64,000 nucleotides of DNA from Euborellia annulipes (GCA_023213315.1 JAKCPI010015353.1:1-64000); one strand, 5' to 3'; shown: positions 46,635 through 50,339, numbered from the stretch's first letter. The notes: generated by a model from the letters alone, not told the origin. Numbers and translations: made by a program.

Positions 46635-49483
46635 CAAAACCATCTTTAAGGCGCAAGTATCACCTTTAATTATAATGGGAAAACATGGTTTGTTTAAAAT
46701 GTCTATCTTTTAAATAAGTAAAACAGAGAGACTTGGAAAAAAAAATAATCTGGGATAGCTGAAAAGGTGGGAGATGGTTTGTTTTTTTACTTATTTTTTT
46801 TTCTAATTATAAGAATCAAATAGCTAATATATAATAATCAATTATTACTCACATTAGATTTTAATATAAATCCATTTCCTCTTCCATTGTCACCTGATTT
46901 CCACAAGAGGATTAACCTTGAAATGACTCCTTGAACCGCCTTTTAGCTGGTCCAAGGAGCTGGACTATTTTCGAGATGAGATACAAAGCGCATGCGCACC
47001 GTTCGATATATCGAAATGACATTTTATAAATTTTTTTTTTAATTGTTTTTCATTGAATTATATTTATTTCCCCTTTGATTTATTGTTAGATTAATGAAAT
47101 ATAAATTAGAAATAAATTTAAACAAAATCCTGAAGTTAAAATTAATTTTCTTGAAAATTAAATTTTTTTTTTCTTTTTCGAGATTTTGCCTCGCCATCTT
47201 TTTCCACTTGTTCTATAAGAAGCGCGTAGAACTCATGTCCATCATGTCTGCCTAAATGCCGTGCAATATAAACTATATCCACCTTTTTGTATAATATCCA
47301 GAAACCGCAAAGGTATTTTTTCTTTATTTAATTTCATTTTCTTTATATTTGGAATATTTATTTAAATTCAAAAGAATAGAAATTATTAATTTTATTAAAA
47401 TTATTTACTCTCTTTGCTTCCATACAAAGCTTTACAAATAATCTATCATTTAAGTTAGAAAATTTATATTAAATATTTATTATTCAGGTCTAGAAGAGAC
47501 TTCTTATCAGTTCGCACACTTTAATTTACCAACTGCTTGCTCATCATCACGGAATAAACTCATCATTGATGCCTGCTTGATAGATGCTTCTGAACAAGGT
47601 ACGATTTAATTATTACAAATATAATTGTTTTTAAATATTTATTCAAAGAAAATCTTCGCAAACCAAAATTGAAGGTTGAGCCTGCCTTGTATACCAAGGG
47701 TCGAGGATTCAGATCTCAGGCAGTCTGATGATTTTATTTAAACCATTTGGATACCAAATGGCTTAAATAAGAATGCCTGGACCCCAAATATATATAATTA
47801 TTAAATATGAGTATCGTTTAAGTCTTATATGGTCTGAGTTGTCAAAAACTCTGTATGTATGTGTGTGTGAATGAAAAGTGTTTTTTTAAATAAAAAAAAA
47901 AAAAAAAAATTGAAGATTTCGATAATTATATCAATCAATCTTAGTGCATTATTTGGTTTGATTCTTTAATTTCTCTTTCCTATGTATATATGTAATATAT
48001 ATAGAAAGTATTGGTGGATTCATTGATGGCTGTAGGCTTCGGTAGGCTTAATGATGCCAGCCGACTCTGAAGATGGCCTAGACCTCGGGCCGAAACGTCA
48101 GCCGTGAGGGAAAGAATATTTGGCTGCATTCGTCATGTTTTTTTCATGACTCCATCATTATTGGTTTCATGTCAAAAATTCTATATCAGGATTTTGTTGG
48201 ATATACACGTTTTGAGGACCCCTGAATCCAAAATATTGGGTAAGAGAAAGTGAAAAGTGGTTTTTGCGACATGGTCTGTCTGTGTATTTTCTGTGTGTGT
48301 TCAATTTAAAGCATGAAGTCCCACCCATGCGTTTTCTACATGTGATTATTTCATTGTTTTTAAACAAATATTATATATTTTGTAATGGAAACTTTCATGG
48401 TTCAAACCTAGAAAATTTCCATTAAAGATTTTCATTTTCTTTTATAAAAACAATGAAATAATCATAAGTAGAAAATGCAGGGGTTTTGATTACCGAAGGT
48501 AAGAGTAAGTTGTGTGTTGTGCGACCAGTCAAACCAGATTTTTTTCTATGATGGTTTTAAGATTTTTGAAATCCCTCAAATATGAAAAGAATCATTCGTT
48601 TTTTAACTCACTCTTTTAATTTCGAGATTAAAAGTTGAACTCATCGATCTATATTCACGATATGCTTTCCTGAATGGTTTTTCTATAAATAAGCTGATCA
48701 GAAATTGTTGGGTTCAATTTTTAAAGATAATTTCCTGTTCATTTCCTGATGTTCAGAACAGAGGTATTTTTCTTCCTAAATAAAGATTTGACATTTTAAA
48801 ATATTTTCAATATATGATAGTTTTTTTTTTTTTTTTCTTTATTTATTTTTTGAAATATATTAAAATTATATGGTAGTATCCCTGATTTAGAGTATTTTGG
48901 GTTAATTAAACAGCTAAGTATGATAATAAAATGTATCACTTATCCTTAGAATCCTCGTTTGATTGCCCTTAGCGTATTTGTGCTTTATCTCCTGGTCATA
49001 ATAACTAAACAATTTCCTCTTCCTTAATTGCTCCTTTTGAATGAAAATTCTCATTATAGTGGGAAATAGGTTAATCACATTACATTTTGATATCTAAAAG
49101 CTAATATAAAGCATTTTGATTATGAATCAACAGTAAGCCTATATTTCCTATTTATTTTGAACATGGTATGAGTCGAACTAGAAAGCAGTTAGCAAAATAA
49201 ATCAAAATTTAGAACTGTGGGCTTAATAGTGATGGAATAATAAAAATAACAAGACCAATTTGGCCGTAAAAGACTTGTTATATATCTGCCAAAAATCTTT
49301 ATTTAAATGTTTTTTTCTTTCATTTTTTTAGAAAACACGAAAAATAAAAATAAGAAAAAGAAAAAAATAGTAACTGAAGTAATTATTAAAGAAAATATTT
49401 ACTGGATTGAGAGAATTAGTAGAAGATTGATGTCATCTCGAGAAACAGCATCTTTATATAATACTTTGAGCCAATTTACTTAA
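15236..49483 (+). CDS. Micro-exon gene or cluster, unknown family, at least 27 exons
   Basis: This is the span of a chain of short plus-strand exons, each listed separately. Twenty-two exons from 15236 to 39819 each have an AG acceptor, a GT donor and a length divisible by three, and all splice in phase 0 with no internal stop. They give about 588 residues (607 with the longer form of the fourth exon). Exon 41938-42123 is also phase 0, and 42941-43715 ends in phase 1 and can join either 45033 or 47488, so several alternative C-termini are predicted. The protein is rich in Ser, Pro, Arg, Gln and Asn, with small Cys clusters, one coiled-coil-like exon (33443-33514) and basic tails. I do not recognise the family. 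The start exon is unidentified. Treating everything as one locus is an inference; a gene boundary near 39.8-41.9 kb is possible. Confidence 0.65.
15415..15813 (+). CDS. Exon 2, repeat-containing with Cys motif (133 codons)
   Basis: The acceptor follows TTGTTTTTATAAAG; the donor is GTAATT. This is the longest exon of the first block. It encodes two copies of a ~35-residue repeat sharing RQ(F/Y)xGxP, a HY pair, PxRESPxxAAYA and RRQ/TRQ, with a third start. A Cys cluster CKGGQCKGKCQSKC sits before the end (APWEDFN). Base composition is clearly richer in G+C than the introns. Confidence 0.8.
15890..16290. mobile_element. Intronic hAT-like fragment
   Basis: CAGGGGCGTATATAATGGGG opens the element and GCGGGCCCCTTGGGGCTCAG recurs within it. 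It is related to 13381-13740. It fills most of the intron between exons 2 and 3. Confidence 0.5.
16362..16400 (+). CDS. Exon 3 (13 codons)
   Basis: Acceptor TCTTGTTCCAG, donor GTTGGT. Reads YCPHVSNQFYTYE in phase 0, with one Cys. Confidence 0.65.
16479..16559 (+). CDS. Exon 4 with two in-frame donors (8 or 27 codons)
   Basis: The acceptor is CACCAACAG. A strong donor GTACGT at 16503 gives PQTVFPSS (24 nt). A weaker GTTTGT at 16560 gives an 81-nt exon that adds VRVSRRKTPERVFRQRRIE. Both keep phase 0. The added segment is strongly basic and free of stops. Confidence 0.6.
16614..16876. mobile_element. MITE, TATATGGACC ends
   Basis: The ends ATATGGACCCTGTTAAGCAT and ATGCATAACATGGTCCATAT form long inverted repeats that include GTGTCAAGCGCCA. 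A diverged relative lies at 18516-18770. The ends sit in TATA repeats, so the target duplication is not visible. Confidence 0.75.
17526..18447. mobile_element. hAT-type element hosting a mariner relic
   Basis: The ends CAGGGACGTCATTT and AAATGTCGTCACTG are inverted with one mismatch and flanked by ATTAAGTA on both sides (17518-17525, 18448-18455). Its own sequence is short; most of the span is the nested mariner element. Confidence 0.85.
17672..18382 (+). pseudogene. mariner-like element, internally deleted transposase
   Basis: The terminal inverted repeats TTGATCAAATGAAAAGGTAC (17675) and its complement (ending 18380) lie next to TA. Between them are broken pieces of a Tc1/mariner transposase: MAFALPNSTIEE and a stretch to RRMVTVY at 17888-18010 (N-terminal helix-turn-helix side), then LLHDNAHPHASRVTHI and DHPPYSTDVSPCDF followed by GPLKKHLKGKRF at 18030-18190, where the later catalytic part of the DDE/D domain should lie. 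The middle of the gene is missing and stops and frameshifts interrupt the rest, so it cannot make active enzyme. It inserted into the surrounding hAT element and is therefore the younger of the two. Confidence 0.9.
18516..18770. mobile_element. MITE, TATGGACC ends, diverged copy
   Basis: The inverted ends ATATGGACTGTTATTCATGA and ATGCATTACATGGTCCATAT each run into an AAGCG motif. It is related to the 16614-16876 element by its outer 20 bp. Confidence 0.7.
19191..19259 (+). CDS. Exon 5 (23 codons)
   Basis: Acceptor TTTTTTTGCTAG, donor GTAAGT. Reads DAQPCICTREDVVVHEQRSH and on to NNS, in phase 0, with a CxC pair. Confidence 0.7.
19582..19704 (+). pseudogene. MADF-domain fragment, probably transposon-borne
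   Basis: An ATG at 19582 opens a frame reading MADLRQCSREFLTDFIALYE and then FPCIWLVKSKEYSNRE, ending at 19704. The pattern FI.LY..FPC.W..KSKEY.NR is the start of a MADF domain, a Myb-related DNA-binding fold found in insect regulators and in PIF/Harbinger-type transposons. Only the first ~35 residues remain. The surrounding 19340-19740 is richer in G+C than the intron around it, suggesting an insertion. It is not in the reading chain of the micro-exon gene. Confidence 0.5.
20010..20625 (-). mobile_element. HP-family element, near full length, inverted
   Basis: It starts at GAGAGAAAGTATTAGATTCA and runs backward through GAGATTTTGATGGATATACA, ATGGTCTGTCTGTGAAC and AGAGTACTAGTACTTTACT to the hairpin CTGGTGTGACAAGC / CAGTCACACCAG at 20545-20618. 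It sits in the intron between exons 5 and 6. Confidence 0.75.
20876..20983 (+). CDS. Exon 6 (36 codons)
   Basis: Acceptor TGATTTCAG, donor GTAGAG. Reads from MVAEPQGSFNGN to RSNAFPQ in phase 0. Because it begins with ATG it could serve as an alternative start, but it is preceded by a good acceptor and I read it as internal. Confidence 0.7.
21220..21707. mobile_element. hAT-type MITE with 8-bp target duplication
   Basis: The ends CAGGGGCGCCGGAACG and CGTTCCTGCGCCTATG are imperfect inverted repeats, flanked by CACCTACT at 21212-21219 and 21708-21715. G and C runs lie just inside the ends and the core is AT-rich and non-coding. Confidence 0.8.
21850..21978 (+). CDS. Exon 7, Gly/Gln/Pro/Cys-rich (43 codons)
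   Basis: Acceptor ATTATCTAG, donor GTAGGT. Begins EISKNGGGGSVTVSPCRDPY and continues with an aromatic PYYSYWPPQQPCQPC stretch ending QFQQPQE, in phase 0. Three Cys lie within 25 residues. Confidence 0.75.
22179..22226 (+). CDS. Exon 8 (16 codons)
   Basis: Acceptor GTTTTATCTAG, donor GTGAGT. Reads SCRDEYEFQMRALKAL, phase 0. Confidence 0.7.
22294..22341 (+). CDS. Exon 9 (16 codons)
   Basis: Acceptor TTTTTATAG, donor GTAAGC. Reads RQTLNNIREPGELYRD, phase 0. The intron before it is only 67 nt. Confidence 0.7.
22385..22445. repeat. GC-rich fragment of the 2970-3465 repeat
   Basis: CCGGCGGGCCCGAGCCAGC and GAAGCCCGCCGAAGGCTAG resemble the GC cores of the 2970-3465 units. Confidence 0.45.
22679..22949. 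mobile_element. hAT-type MITE (CAAGGGCGGAT family), copy 4
   Basis: The ends CAAGGGCGGAT and GATCCGCTCTTG enclose the same interior as 282-538, with the GTGTGCTGTGCGACCAGCC module. A partial inverted relative follows directly at 22955-23125. Together they form the large insert in the intron between exons 9 and 10. Confidence 0.7.
23681..23713 (+). CDS. Exon 10 (11 codons)
   Basis: Acceptor CAACTTCAAG, donor GTTAGT. Reads STSPGSESSQK, phase 0. The acceptor tract is mixed, so this exon is less certain than its neighbours. Confidence 0.55.
24010..24140. repeat. Fragment related to the 2970-3465 repeat
   Basis: It contains GCTAGGTATTGTATGCGAG, GAAGCCCGCCGAAAGGGGG and CGGCAGCTAGTCG, which match the repeat unit seen at 3 kb. 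Confidence 0.5.
24903..24941 (+). CDS. Exon 11 (13 codons)
   Basis: Acceptor TTTTTGTTTTAG, donor GTAAGT. Reads DPIQNTNSFRDSQ, phase 0. Confidence 0.7.
25019..25093 (+). CDS. Exon 12, Asn/Cys-rich (25 codons)
   Basis: Acceptor AATTGATAG, donor GTGAGT. Reads LNTCNHNNPNCIRAKCSLQ to NNDNL, phase 0, with three Cys. The intron before it is only 77 nt. Confidence 0.7.
25340..25700 (+). mobile_element. HP-family element, 3'-truncated
   Basis: The hairpin (25357-25442; AATCTGGTGTGACTAGTCGC and complement) is followed by the family body to GAAAAAACTGAAAAAG. It is in the intron between exons 12 and 13. Confidence 0.7.
25965..26240. repeat. Self-complementary CAATATTGC minisatellite
   Basis: About twenty degenerate repeats of the palindromic core GCAATATTGC (variants GCAGAAATATTGC, GCAACATTGC, GCGGCAATATTCC) are spaced 8-20 bp apart. 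Because each unit is its own reverse complement, both strands show the same long ORFs, which are artefacts. Confidence 0.75.
26637..26744 (+). CDS. Exon 13, Ser-Pro repeat and Arg block (36 codons)
   Basis: Acceptor TTGTTCTTTAG, donor GTAATT. It contains NPSDSTTGGPLTPSPSPSPS, then SVSPPTPRRRRQTSE, in phase 0. The SP run is coded by mixed synonymous codons (TCC, TCT; CCA, CCG), so it is not a young microsatellite. Confidence 0.8.
26823..26891 (+). CDS. Exon 14, Ser/Lys/Arg-rich (23 codons)
   Basis: Acceptor TTGTTACAG, donor GTAAGC. Reads SSRSSSSSGKTQSRKKSRDS and KTK, phase 0. The intron before it is 78 nt. Confidence 0.75.
26954..28115. mobile_element. Large palindromic element with hammerhead-like core, SINE inserted
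   Basis: Arms run from about 26954 and from about 28115 inward to a centre near 27670. Outer arm text includes TTCTTGGACTGTAGG / CTACAGTCCAAGAA. ATTGAAGATATAAG flanks both sides (about 26940 and 28124), probably a target duplication. The right arm has the motif at 27920-27946: CTGAAGA, A, GGCA, 7-nt loop, TGCC, GAAA. The left arm has the complement with one core base changed. An S1 SINE interrupts the left arm. Confidence 0.75.
26998..27263 (-). mobile_element. S1 SINE, full length
   Basis: On the minus strand it has the tRNA-like head with GGGGGCTTGGTGTAGGG and a B-box-like GGGTTCGGACC, then the body palindrome AAGCCATTTGG, GCCTGGACCCC, GTTGCCGAAAAGACTATG and a poly(A) end. The direct repeat GACTGTAGG(T/C)G on both sides is the target duplication. 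Confidence 0.85.
28186..28573. mobile_element. Palindromic element with hammerhead-like cores in both arms
   Basis: Inverted arms start GTAGGCAGTCAGAATGAG (left) and end CTGGCTGCCTATTTAC (right). On the minus strand, 28241-28269 gives CTGAGGA, A, a GGGGG/CCCCC hairpin and GAAA. The plus-strand copy near 28493-28530 has CTGAAGA and GAAACGTC with a damaged stem. Confidence 0.7.
29410..29580. mobile_element. hAT-like MITE fragment
   Basis: TATGGGCATGCCCCC on the left and AGTTACGCCCATGGG on the right, with C-rich blocks inside, resemble the termini of the hAT MITEs in this window. Boundaries are approximate. Confidence 0.5.
29897..29920 (+). CDS. Exon 15, micro-exon (8 codons)
   Basis: Acceptor TTTTTTTGCAG with a strong T-tract, donor GTGAGT. 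Reads DASSIKKE, phase 0, 24 nt. Confidence 0.65.
30491..31100 (+). mobile_element. S1 SINE split by a palindromic insertion
   Basis: The head and body (TGCCCTCGGGCTTGGTGTAG, CAGGTTCGGATC, GCCTGGACCCC) occupy 30491-30632. The tail (CATCAAAGTCTTATATGGCC, AGGCCGAAAAGACAGTG, A-run) is at 31005-31100. Between them sits the palindrome 30634-30959. The phrase ATATATATTCAAA on both sides of the insert may be its target duplication. Confidence 0.8.
30634..30959. mobile_element. Palindromic element, hammerhead-like cores in both arms
   Basis: The ends are AAGGCGGAGTC and GACTCCGCCTT; arms of about 110 bp include ATATGCAGCCAAAATTATTT. The right arm has CTGAAGA at 30848-30854 and GAAACG at 30873-30878, the left arm the complement. 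Here the stem II side (GACC / GGCC) is imperfect. Confidence 0.75.
32018..32945 (+). mobile_element. HP-family element, full length, interrupted by a SINE
   Basis: The hairpin (32018-32090) and first body part end at GATGTAAA (32145-32152). After the SINE, GATGTAAATTATAAATG resumes the body at 32429 and the element ends in the AT hairpin TTGCTCTCTCTATATAT...GAGAGGTAAGAGAAAGT. The duplicated GATGTAAA marks the SINE target site exactly. Confidence 0.8.
32153..32428 (-). mobile_element. S1 SINE, full length, 8-bp target duplication
   Basis: On the minus strand: head GCCCTCGGGGCTTGGCGTAG, the body palindrome, GTTGCCGAAAAGACTGTG, GTGTGAATGAGAAAAAAGTG, and a poly(A) end. It is flanked by GATGTAAA. 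It is the cleanest copy of the family because it sits inside another known repeat. Confidence 0.85.
33226..33288 (+). CDS. Exon 16 (21 codons)
   Basis: Acceptor ACAAATAAATTAG, donor GTTAGT. Reads DVIVMSITTNKERMREPFTN and W, phase 0. The polypyrimidine tract is weak, so confidence is moderate. Confidence 0.6.
33443..33514 (+). CDS. Exon 17, coiled-coil-like (24 codons)
   Basis: Acceptor TTGCATTTCTAG, donor GTAGAA. Reads EEEAMLARIMTRLNLIEERL and DKEK, phase 0. Spacing of M, L and I fits a short amphipathic helix or coiled coil, the only one seen in this gene. Confidence 0.75.
33545..34050. mobile_element. Palindromic element with hammerhead-like core, hAT MITE inserted
   Basis: Arms: ACAAGACGTTTGCAGCC to TTTAGATTC (left) and AATTTAAATAAAAGAAAATT to GACTCC-like AACTCCATCAC (right). 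The plus-strand core is CTGAAGA (33663-33669) and GAAACGTCAGC (33688 on). The hAT MITE at 33720-33997 splits the right arm. Confidence 0.7.
33720..33997. mobile_element. hAT-type MITE nested in the hammerhead element
   Basis: The ends CAGGGTTTCCCAACC and GGTTGGGAAACACTA are inverted, flanked by ATCTAAAT / ATTTAAAT (8 bp, one mismatch). CAGGG and the 8-bp duplication are typical of hAT. The ORF inside is not gene-like. Confidence 0.8.
34111..34125 (+). CDS. Exon 18, 15-nt micro-exon (5 codons)
   Basis: Acceptor TTTATTTTAG, donor GTAAGT. Reads SSQNK, phase 0. It is the smallest exon found. The strong splice sites and conserved phase support it, but so short a match needs transcript proof. Confidence 0.5.
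34462..34506 (+). CDS. Exon 19, Cys-rich (15 codons)
   Basis: Acceptor TTTTGATTTAG, donor GTAAGT. Reads CQCVGKEQPEIGAIC, phase 0, with three Cys. Confidence 0.7.
34529..34795. mobile_element. Palindromic element, hammerhead-like on minus strand
   Basis: The outer arms are TTGAACAATGGTATGAGG and CTGCTGCCATTGTTCAA. On the minus strand 34603-34633 reads CTGATGA, T, GGTC...GAACC, GAAACGTC. Confidence 0.65.
35340..35460. other. Diverged hammerhead-like remnant
   Basis: The minus strand near 35380-35400 reads CTGAAGATGGTCTCCACC, but the GAAA half has decayed (GACATAAAC). The surrounding 34800-36200 holds no gene I can support; it includes a CACATATTACGTCACGCC motif at about 35967 that recurs in similar form at 36623. 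Confidence 0.4.
36254..36604. repeat. Tandem array, 128-129-bp unit, ~2.7 copies, palindromic units
   Basis: Units start GAGACGTTTCGGCATTTGGC at 36254, 36382 and 36511 and are almost identical. Each contains GCATTTGGCATCCAAATGC (a hairpin) and a second palindrome built on TTGCTCTTTTCCATTCC / GGAATGGAAAAGAGCAA. On the minus strand the hairpin is followed by CGAAACGTC, as in the hammerhead-like elements, but no CTGANGA is found. All ORFs here (up to 171 codons) come from the array. Confidence 0.85.
36733..37302 (+). pseudogene. Tc1/mariner-like element with decayed transposase C-terminus
   Basis: Long inverted ends: GGTAAATCGCTGATTTGGG (about 36746) and CCAAATCAGCAATTAACC (about 37300) continue inward for about 85 bp. 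In the interior one frame reads FFLWGY and another KVYYNRLKTLEDPQNNIDAE, then ARIPEDMLRK and CVDCGGKHL. These match the end of the catalytic domain and C-terminus of Tc1/mariner-superfamily transposases. Frameshifts break it and the upstream catalytic region is missing. The 123-codon ORF at 36830 is a frame mixture, not a gene. Confidence 0.7.
37866..37928 (+). CDS. Exon 20 (21 codons)
   Basis: Acceptor AAAACTTTCCAG, donor GTAAGC. Reads PAQSHPLENEENQYEYISTF and Q, phase 0. Confidence 0.75.
38010..38060 (+). CDS. Exon 21 (17 codons)
   Basis: Acceptor TTTTTTTTTAG, donor GTGAGA. Reads NFVPLYYPAASATPYNQ, phase 0. The intron before it is 81 nt. This exon can join 39679 or 41938 in frame. Confidence 0.75.
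38275..39095 (+). mobile_element. HP-family element, diverged
   Basis: The hairpin is at 38280-38362 (AATCTGGTGTGACTGGTCGC and complement), then a strongly altered first body part. The conserved segment AGAGCATCTAAAAAAAG to AAAGTACTAGTACTTTTTGG follows, and the AT end hairpin ends near GGGAAAGTAAAA. Confidence 0.6.
39225..39375 (+). mobile_element. Second tRNA-like repeat (SINE-like)
   Basis: GGCGCCCTAGGATAAGGGTA resembles an A-box region, CCACCGGCTGCGAAAGGGTG an anticodon arm, and GGTTTGACTCC a B box. The sequence after it (GTCCAATCTTAAGCAC, TCTCGCAAATTTGCTATC) recurs at 8300-8350. It is not a functional tRNA: the acceptor ends do not pair. Confidence 0.45.
39679..39819 (+). CDS. Exon 22, terminal exon with stop (46 codons)
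   Basis: Acceptor TGTTTCAACAG in phase 0. Reads FCPSIHCPQNSFGNSFAGFF, then IKAWKDVKSRFQPPGNDVFY and NIQYQS before TAA at 39817. AATAAA occurs at 39899. It either ends the first gene or is an alternative last exon skipped in transcripts that continue to 41938. Confidence 0.65.
   Translation, partial: FCPSIHCPQNSFGNSFAGFFIKAWKDVKSRFQPPGNDVFYNIQYQS
40277..40545. mobile_element. Decayed palindromic element, minus-strand CTGATGA
   Basis: The arms CAGAATGCAACCAGGTATT and TATCTGGCTGCATTTTCC are inverted. The minus strand has CTGATGATGCAAGT at about 40357 but the GAAA half is GGAGCG, so the core is dead. Confidence 0.5.
40998..41225. mobile_element. Palindromic element with partly decayed hammerhead-like core
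   Basis: The arms AATCCGAAAGGAACTTTGCA and GCAAAGTTCCTTTCGGATCC are inverted. The left arm has GCCGACGTTTCGG. The right arm has CTGATGAAGGTCTTG (41124) with the expected GAAA reduced to CAATCGTC. Confidence 0.65.
41632..41880. mobile_element. Palindromic element with hammerhead-like core
   Basis: The arms AAGTACCTTTCAATCTTATA and its complement surround CTGAAGA (41750-41756), T, GGAG, a 9-nt loop, CTCT and GAAAC (41775). It lies immediately upstream of exon 41938. Confidence 0.65.
41938..42123 (+). CDS. His/Arg-rich exon (62 codons)
   Basis: Acceptor CTTTTTTTCAG, donor GTCCAA, phase 0. It begins KEHKSSRSGRHSQSGNHRKH, continues with RHRHHRHNHHRSYIRDSS and ends KRHQIFPQ. An ATG at 41923 is in frame (MSFFQ), so it could also be a first exon of a separate gene. 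The donor is not consensus beyond GT. The His/Arg run is the most basic part of the locus; metal or nucleic-acid binding is possible but unproven. Confidence 0.65.
42700..42830. repeat. Short inverted repeat in intron
   Basis: CAATTGAAGGGGTCGGCTG and GAGCCCTTCAATTG bracket AGTGCTAAC / GTTAGCACT. A related half lies near 35425 (GCAGATAGAGCTAACC). Confidence 0.5.
42941..43715 (+). CDS. Long coding exon, unknown family (258 codons + 1 nt)
   Basis: Acceptor TATATTTTTAG in phase 0; donor GTAAGA at 43716 leaves phase 1. It starts KDCHVRICERQPLISPFQRS, has a basic KGSRRKRDKK patch, a Cys pair in NDCLACNTEW, and a long region ending HNKVAKQRQDLT. No known domain is recognised. An internal GTGAGT at 43166 would end a 75-codon phase-0 exon, but the frame stays open with gene-like composition to 43715, so I prefer the long form. 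It can splice to 45033 or 47488, both of which require phase 1. Confidence 0.75.
43795..44750. mobile_element. GC-rich nested inverted repeats
   Basis: CCGTGTATACACTACGCGC at 43794 and its near complement at 44340-44375 (TCGTAGTGGATACCCGGCTT) form one inverted pair. GATGGAAAACCAAAGTTGCC (43942) and its complement (44506-44525) form a wider one, with GACGCGCGCGCC and GGCGCGCGTGCC further out. Two related foldback elements appear nested, filling the intron before 45033. Confidence 0.6.
45033..45325 (+). CDS. Alternative terminal exon, Arg-rich (97 codons)
   Basis: Acceptor GCAATTTTTCAG, entered in phase 1 from 43715 (the joined codon is AAT). It continues SIKNKISSQSLAALLVERNK, has a charged helix RRERDRLER, a run RHRRRRRQRRR and ends LGAWIAKGLDQK before TGA at 45323. 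AATAAA at 45357 and 45363 marks a polyadenylation site. The basic run could be a nuclear or nucleic-acid-binding signal. Confidence 0.75.
45357..45368 (+). terminator. Polyadenylation signals, two AATAAA
   Basis: Two AATAAA hexamers lie at 45357-45362 and 45363-45368, about 32 nt after the TGA. They support 45033-45325 as a genuine last exon. Confidence 0.6.
45605..45712 (+). mobile_element. HP-family hairpin fragment
   Basis: GAATCTGGGGTGATTGGTCG to CTCACACCAGATTTTTTTG is the family hairpin with little of the body. Confidence 0.55.
45729..45887. mobile_element. Short MITE, CATTCTACACGAGCG ends
   Basis: GCATTCTACACGAGCGTTTT and AAAACGCTCGTGTATAATG are inverted termini of a ~160-bp non-coding element. 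The superfamily is not determined. Confidence 0.7.
45890..47130. other. Intron or intergenic, no gene seen; NRF1-like site at ~46990
   Basis: This is AT-rich sequence with a TA microsatellite (46606-46635). The only marked feature is AGCGCATGCGCACC at about 46988-47001, a match to the palindromic NRF1-type GCGCATGCGC promoter element. No first exon could be tied to it. Confidence 0.3.
47135..47290 (-). CDS. Short minus-strand coding-like segment, unknown
   Basis: Read on the minus strand from about 47285, the frame gives VDIVYIARHLGRHDGHEFYA, then LLIEQVEKDGEAKSRKRKKK and a stop near 47150. Its composition and GC content look protein-coding, while the plus strand has stops. It may be an exon of a minus-strand gene or a transposon relic; the ~50 residues match nothing I know. 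Confidence 0.3.
47488..47598 (+). CDS. Alternative downstream exon (36 codons)
   Basis: Acceptor TTATTATTCAG, donor GTACGA. The exon needs phase 1 upstream (joined codon AGT from 43715) and then reads LEETSYQFAHFNLPTACSSS and RNKLIIDACLIDASEQ, leaving phase 1. Other frames have stops. It matches the phase of exon 42941-43715, as does 45033, so the two are mutually exclusive choices. Confidence 0.6.
47681..47910 (+). mobile_element. S1 SINE, diverged
   Basis: CCTTGTATACCAAGGGTCGA and AGGATTCAGATC stand for the tRNA-like part, followed by TTTGGATACCAAATGGC, GCCTGGACCCC, a GTATGTGTGTGTGAATG run and a poly(A) end. Confidence 0.7.
48000..48540. mobile_element. Hammerhead-like half element inside HP-family pieces
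   Basis: CTGAAGA (48067-48073), T, GGCC, 9-nt loop, GGCC, GAAACGTCAGCC (from 48092) is followed by the arm GGCTGCATTCGTCATG to TTCATGACTCCATCATT; the left arm is lost. HP-family text flanks it (GAAAGTATTGGTGGATTC before; GGTTTCATGTCAAAAATTC, AGATTTTTT and the hairpin remnant after). Confidence 0.65.
49332..49483 (+). CDS. Alternative last exon, Lys-rich (50 codons)
   Basis: Acceptor CATTTTTTTAG, entered in phase 1 from 47598 (joined codon GAA). Reads NTKNKNKKKKKIVTEVIIKE, then NIYWIERISRRLMSSRETAS and LYNTLSQFT before TAA at 49481. A consensus donor GTAAGT lies 24 nt after the stop (49508), so the 3' UTR may be spliced. Confidence 0.65.
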
Positions 49484-49944
49484 AGAAAAAGATACACTCT
49501 GTGTCGGTAAGTGCCTACTTTTCAATTTCATGGTCCCCTAAGAAAGTATATTTCATCAACTAAAATCATTAGAAAAGATGGGTTGTTGTTCTGTTAAATA
49601 AGAAAATCGAACTTTTTTTAAATCTGTCTTAAATGAAATGAGAATTTCTTCTAATTTACTTTATAAATAATTAAAATACTGACTTATTGTTTCGAGGTCT
49701 TCTTATTTTAATTAACGAAACAAAGCCTTTCTTTTAATTTAAAAATATCTAAATTTCATTTAGGATCACTTCCCCTGTTTTAGTTTTTCTCTTTTTATGA
49801 TGGTTAAAATTTCTCTAGATTATGTAAAATTACATCGAATAAAATTATTGCGGCTTAACAAATGGGAAAAGAGGTCATTAAATAAAATCATATGAATTTT
49901 GTTTCAAGAAGAAAGTGGGTTAATCTAATATCCCTTTCTCTCAG

Positions 49945-50080
49945 GTTCACCCTTACAAAAAAATCCCCAAAGCGGAAGCGTCTCGTGTTAATTGGGCTAC
50001 ATAAGAGGAGTTTGATTAAATTTCGAACATTAAAGAGATTCAAATACCTCCTCACAGGTCAAAATATCTAATTAAGATGT
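49945..50080 (+). other. Possible further exon, uncertain
   Basis: After TTTCTCTCAG one frame stays open: FTLTKKSPKRKRLVLIGLHK, then RSLIKFRTLKRFKYLLTGQN and a stop. It is very basic and follows a good acceptor. It needs an upstream exon ending in phase 2, which I did not find; it could be 3' UTR of the preceding transcript. Confidence 0.25.
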
Positions 50081-50339
50081 TATCACTTTCGATATACGAT
50101 AATTAGATAAATAAAAGAAGCTACTTAATTGGGGTACTTGAGCATTATCAAACCCCTAACCGATATTCAAATAAAATGGATTAGTGCATCATTTATAGTA
50201 AAAAAAAATAATTTATATCTGTGATGTTAACAGGTATATTAATAAGAAGGTAGAAAATGAGAGATGCATTCTCTATTTATTTAAACCGCAAGGCTGGCGT
50301 TTCGGTTCCGTGTTTGAACCATCTTCAGAGCTGGCGAAG

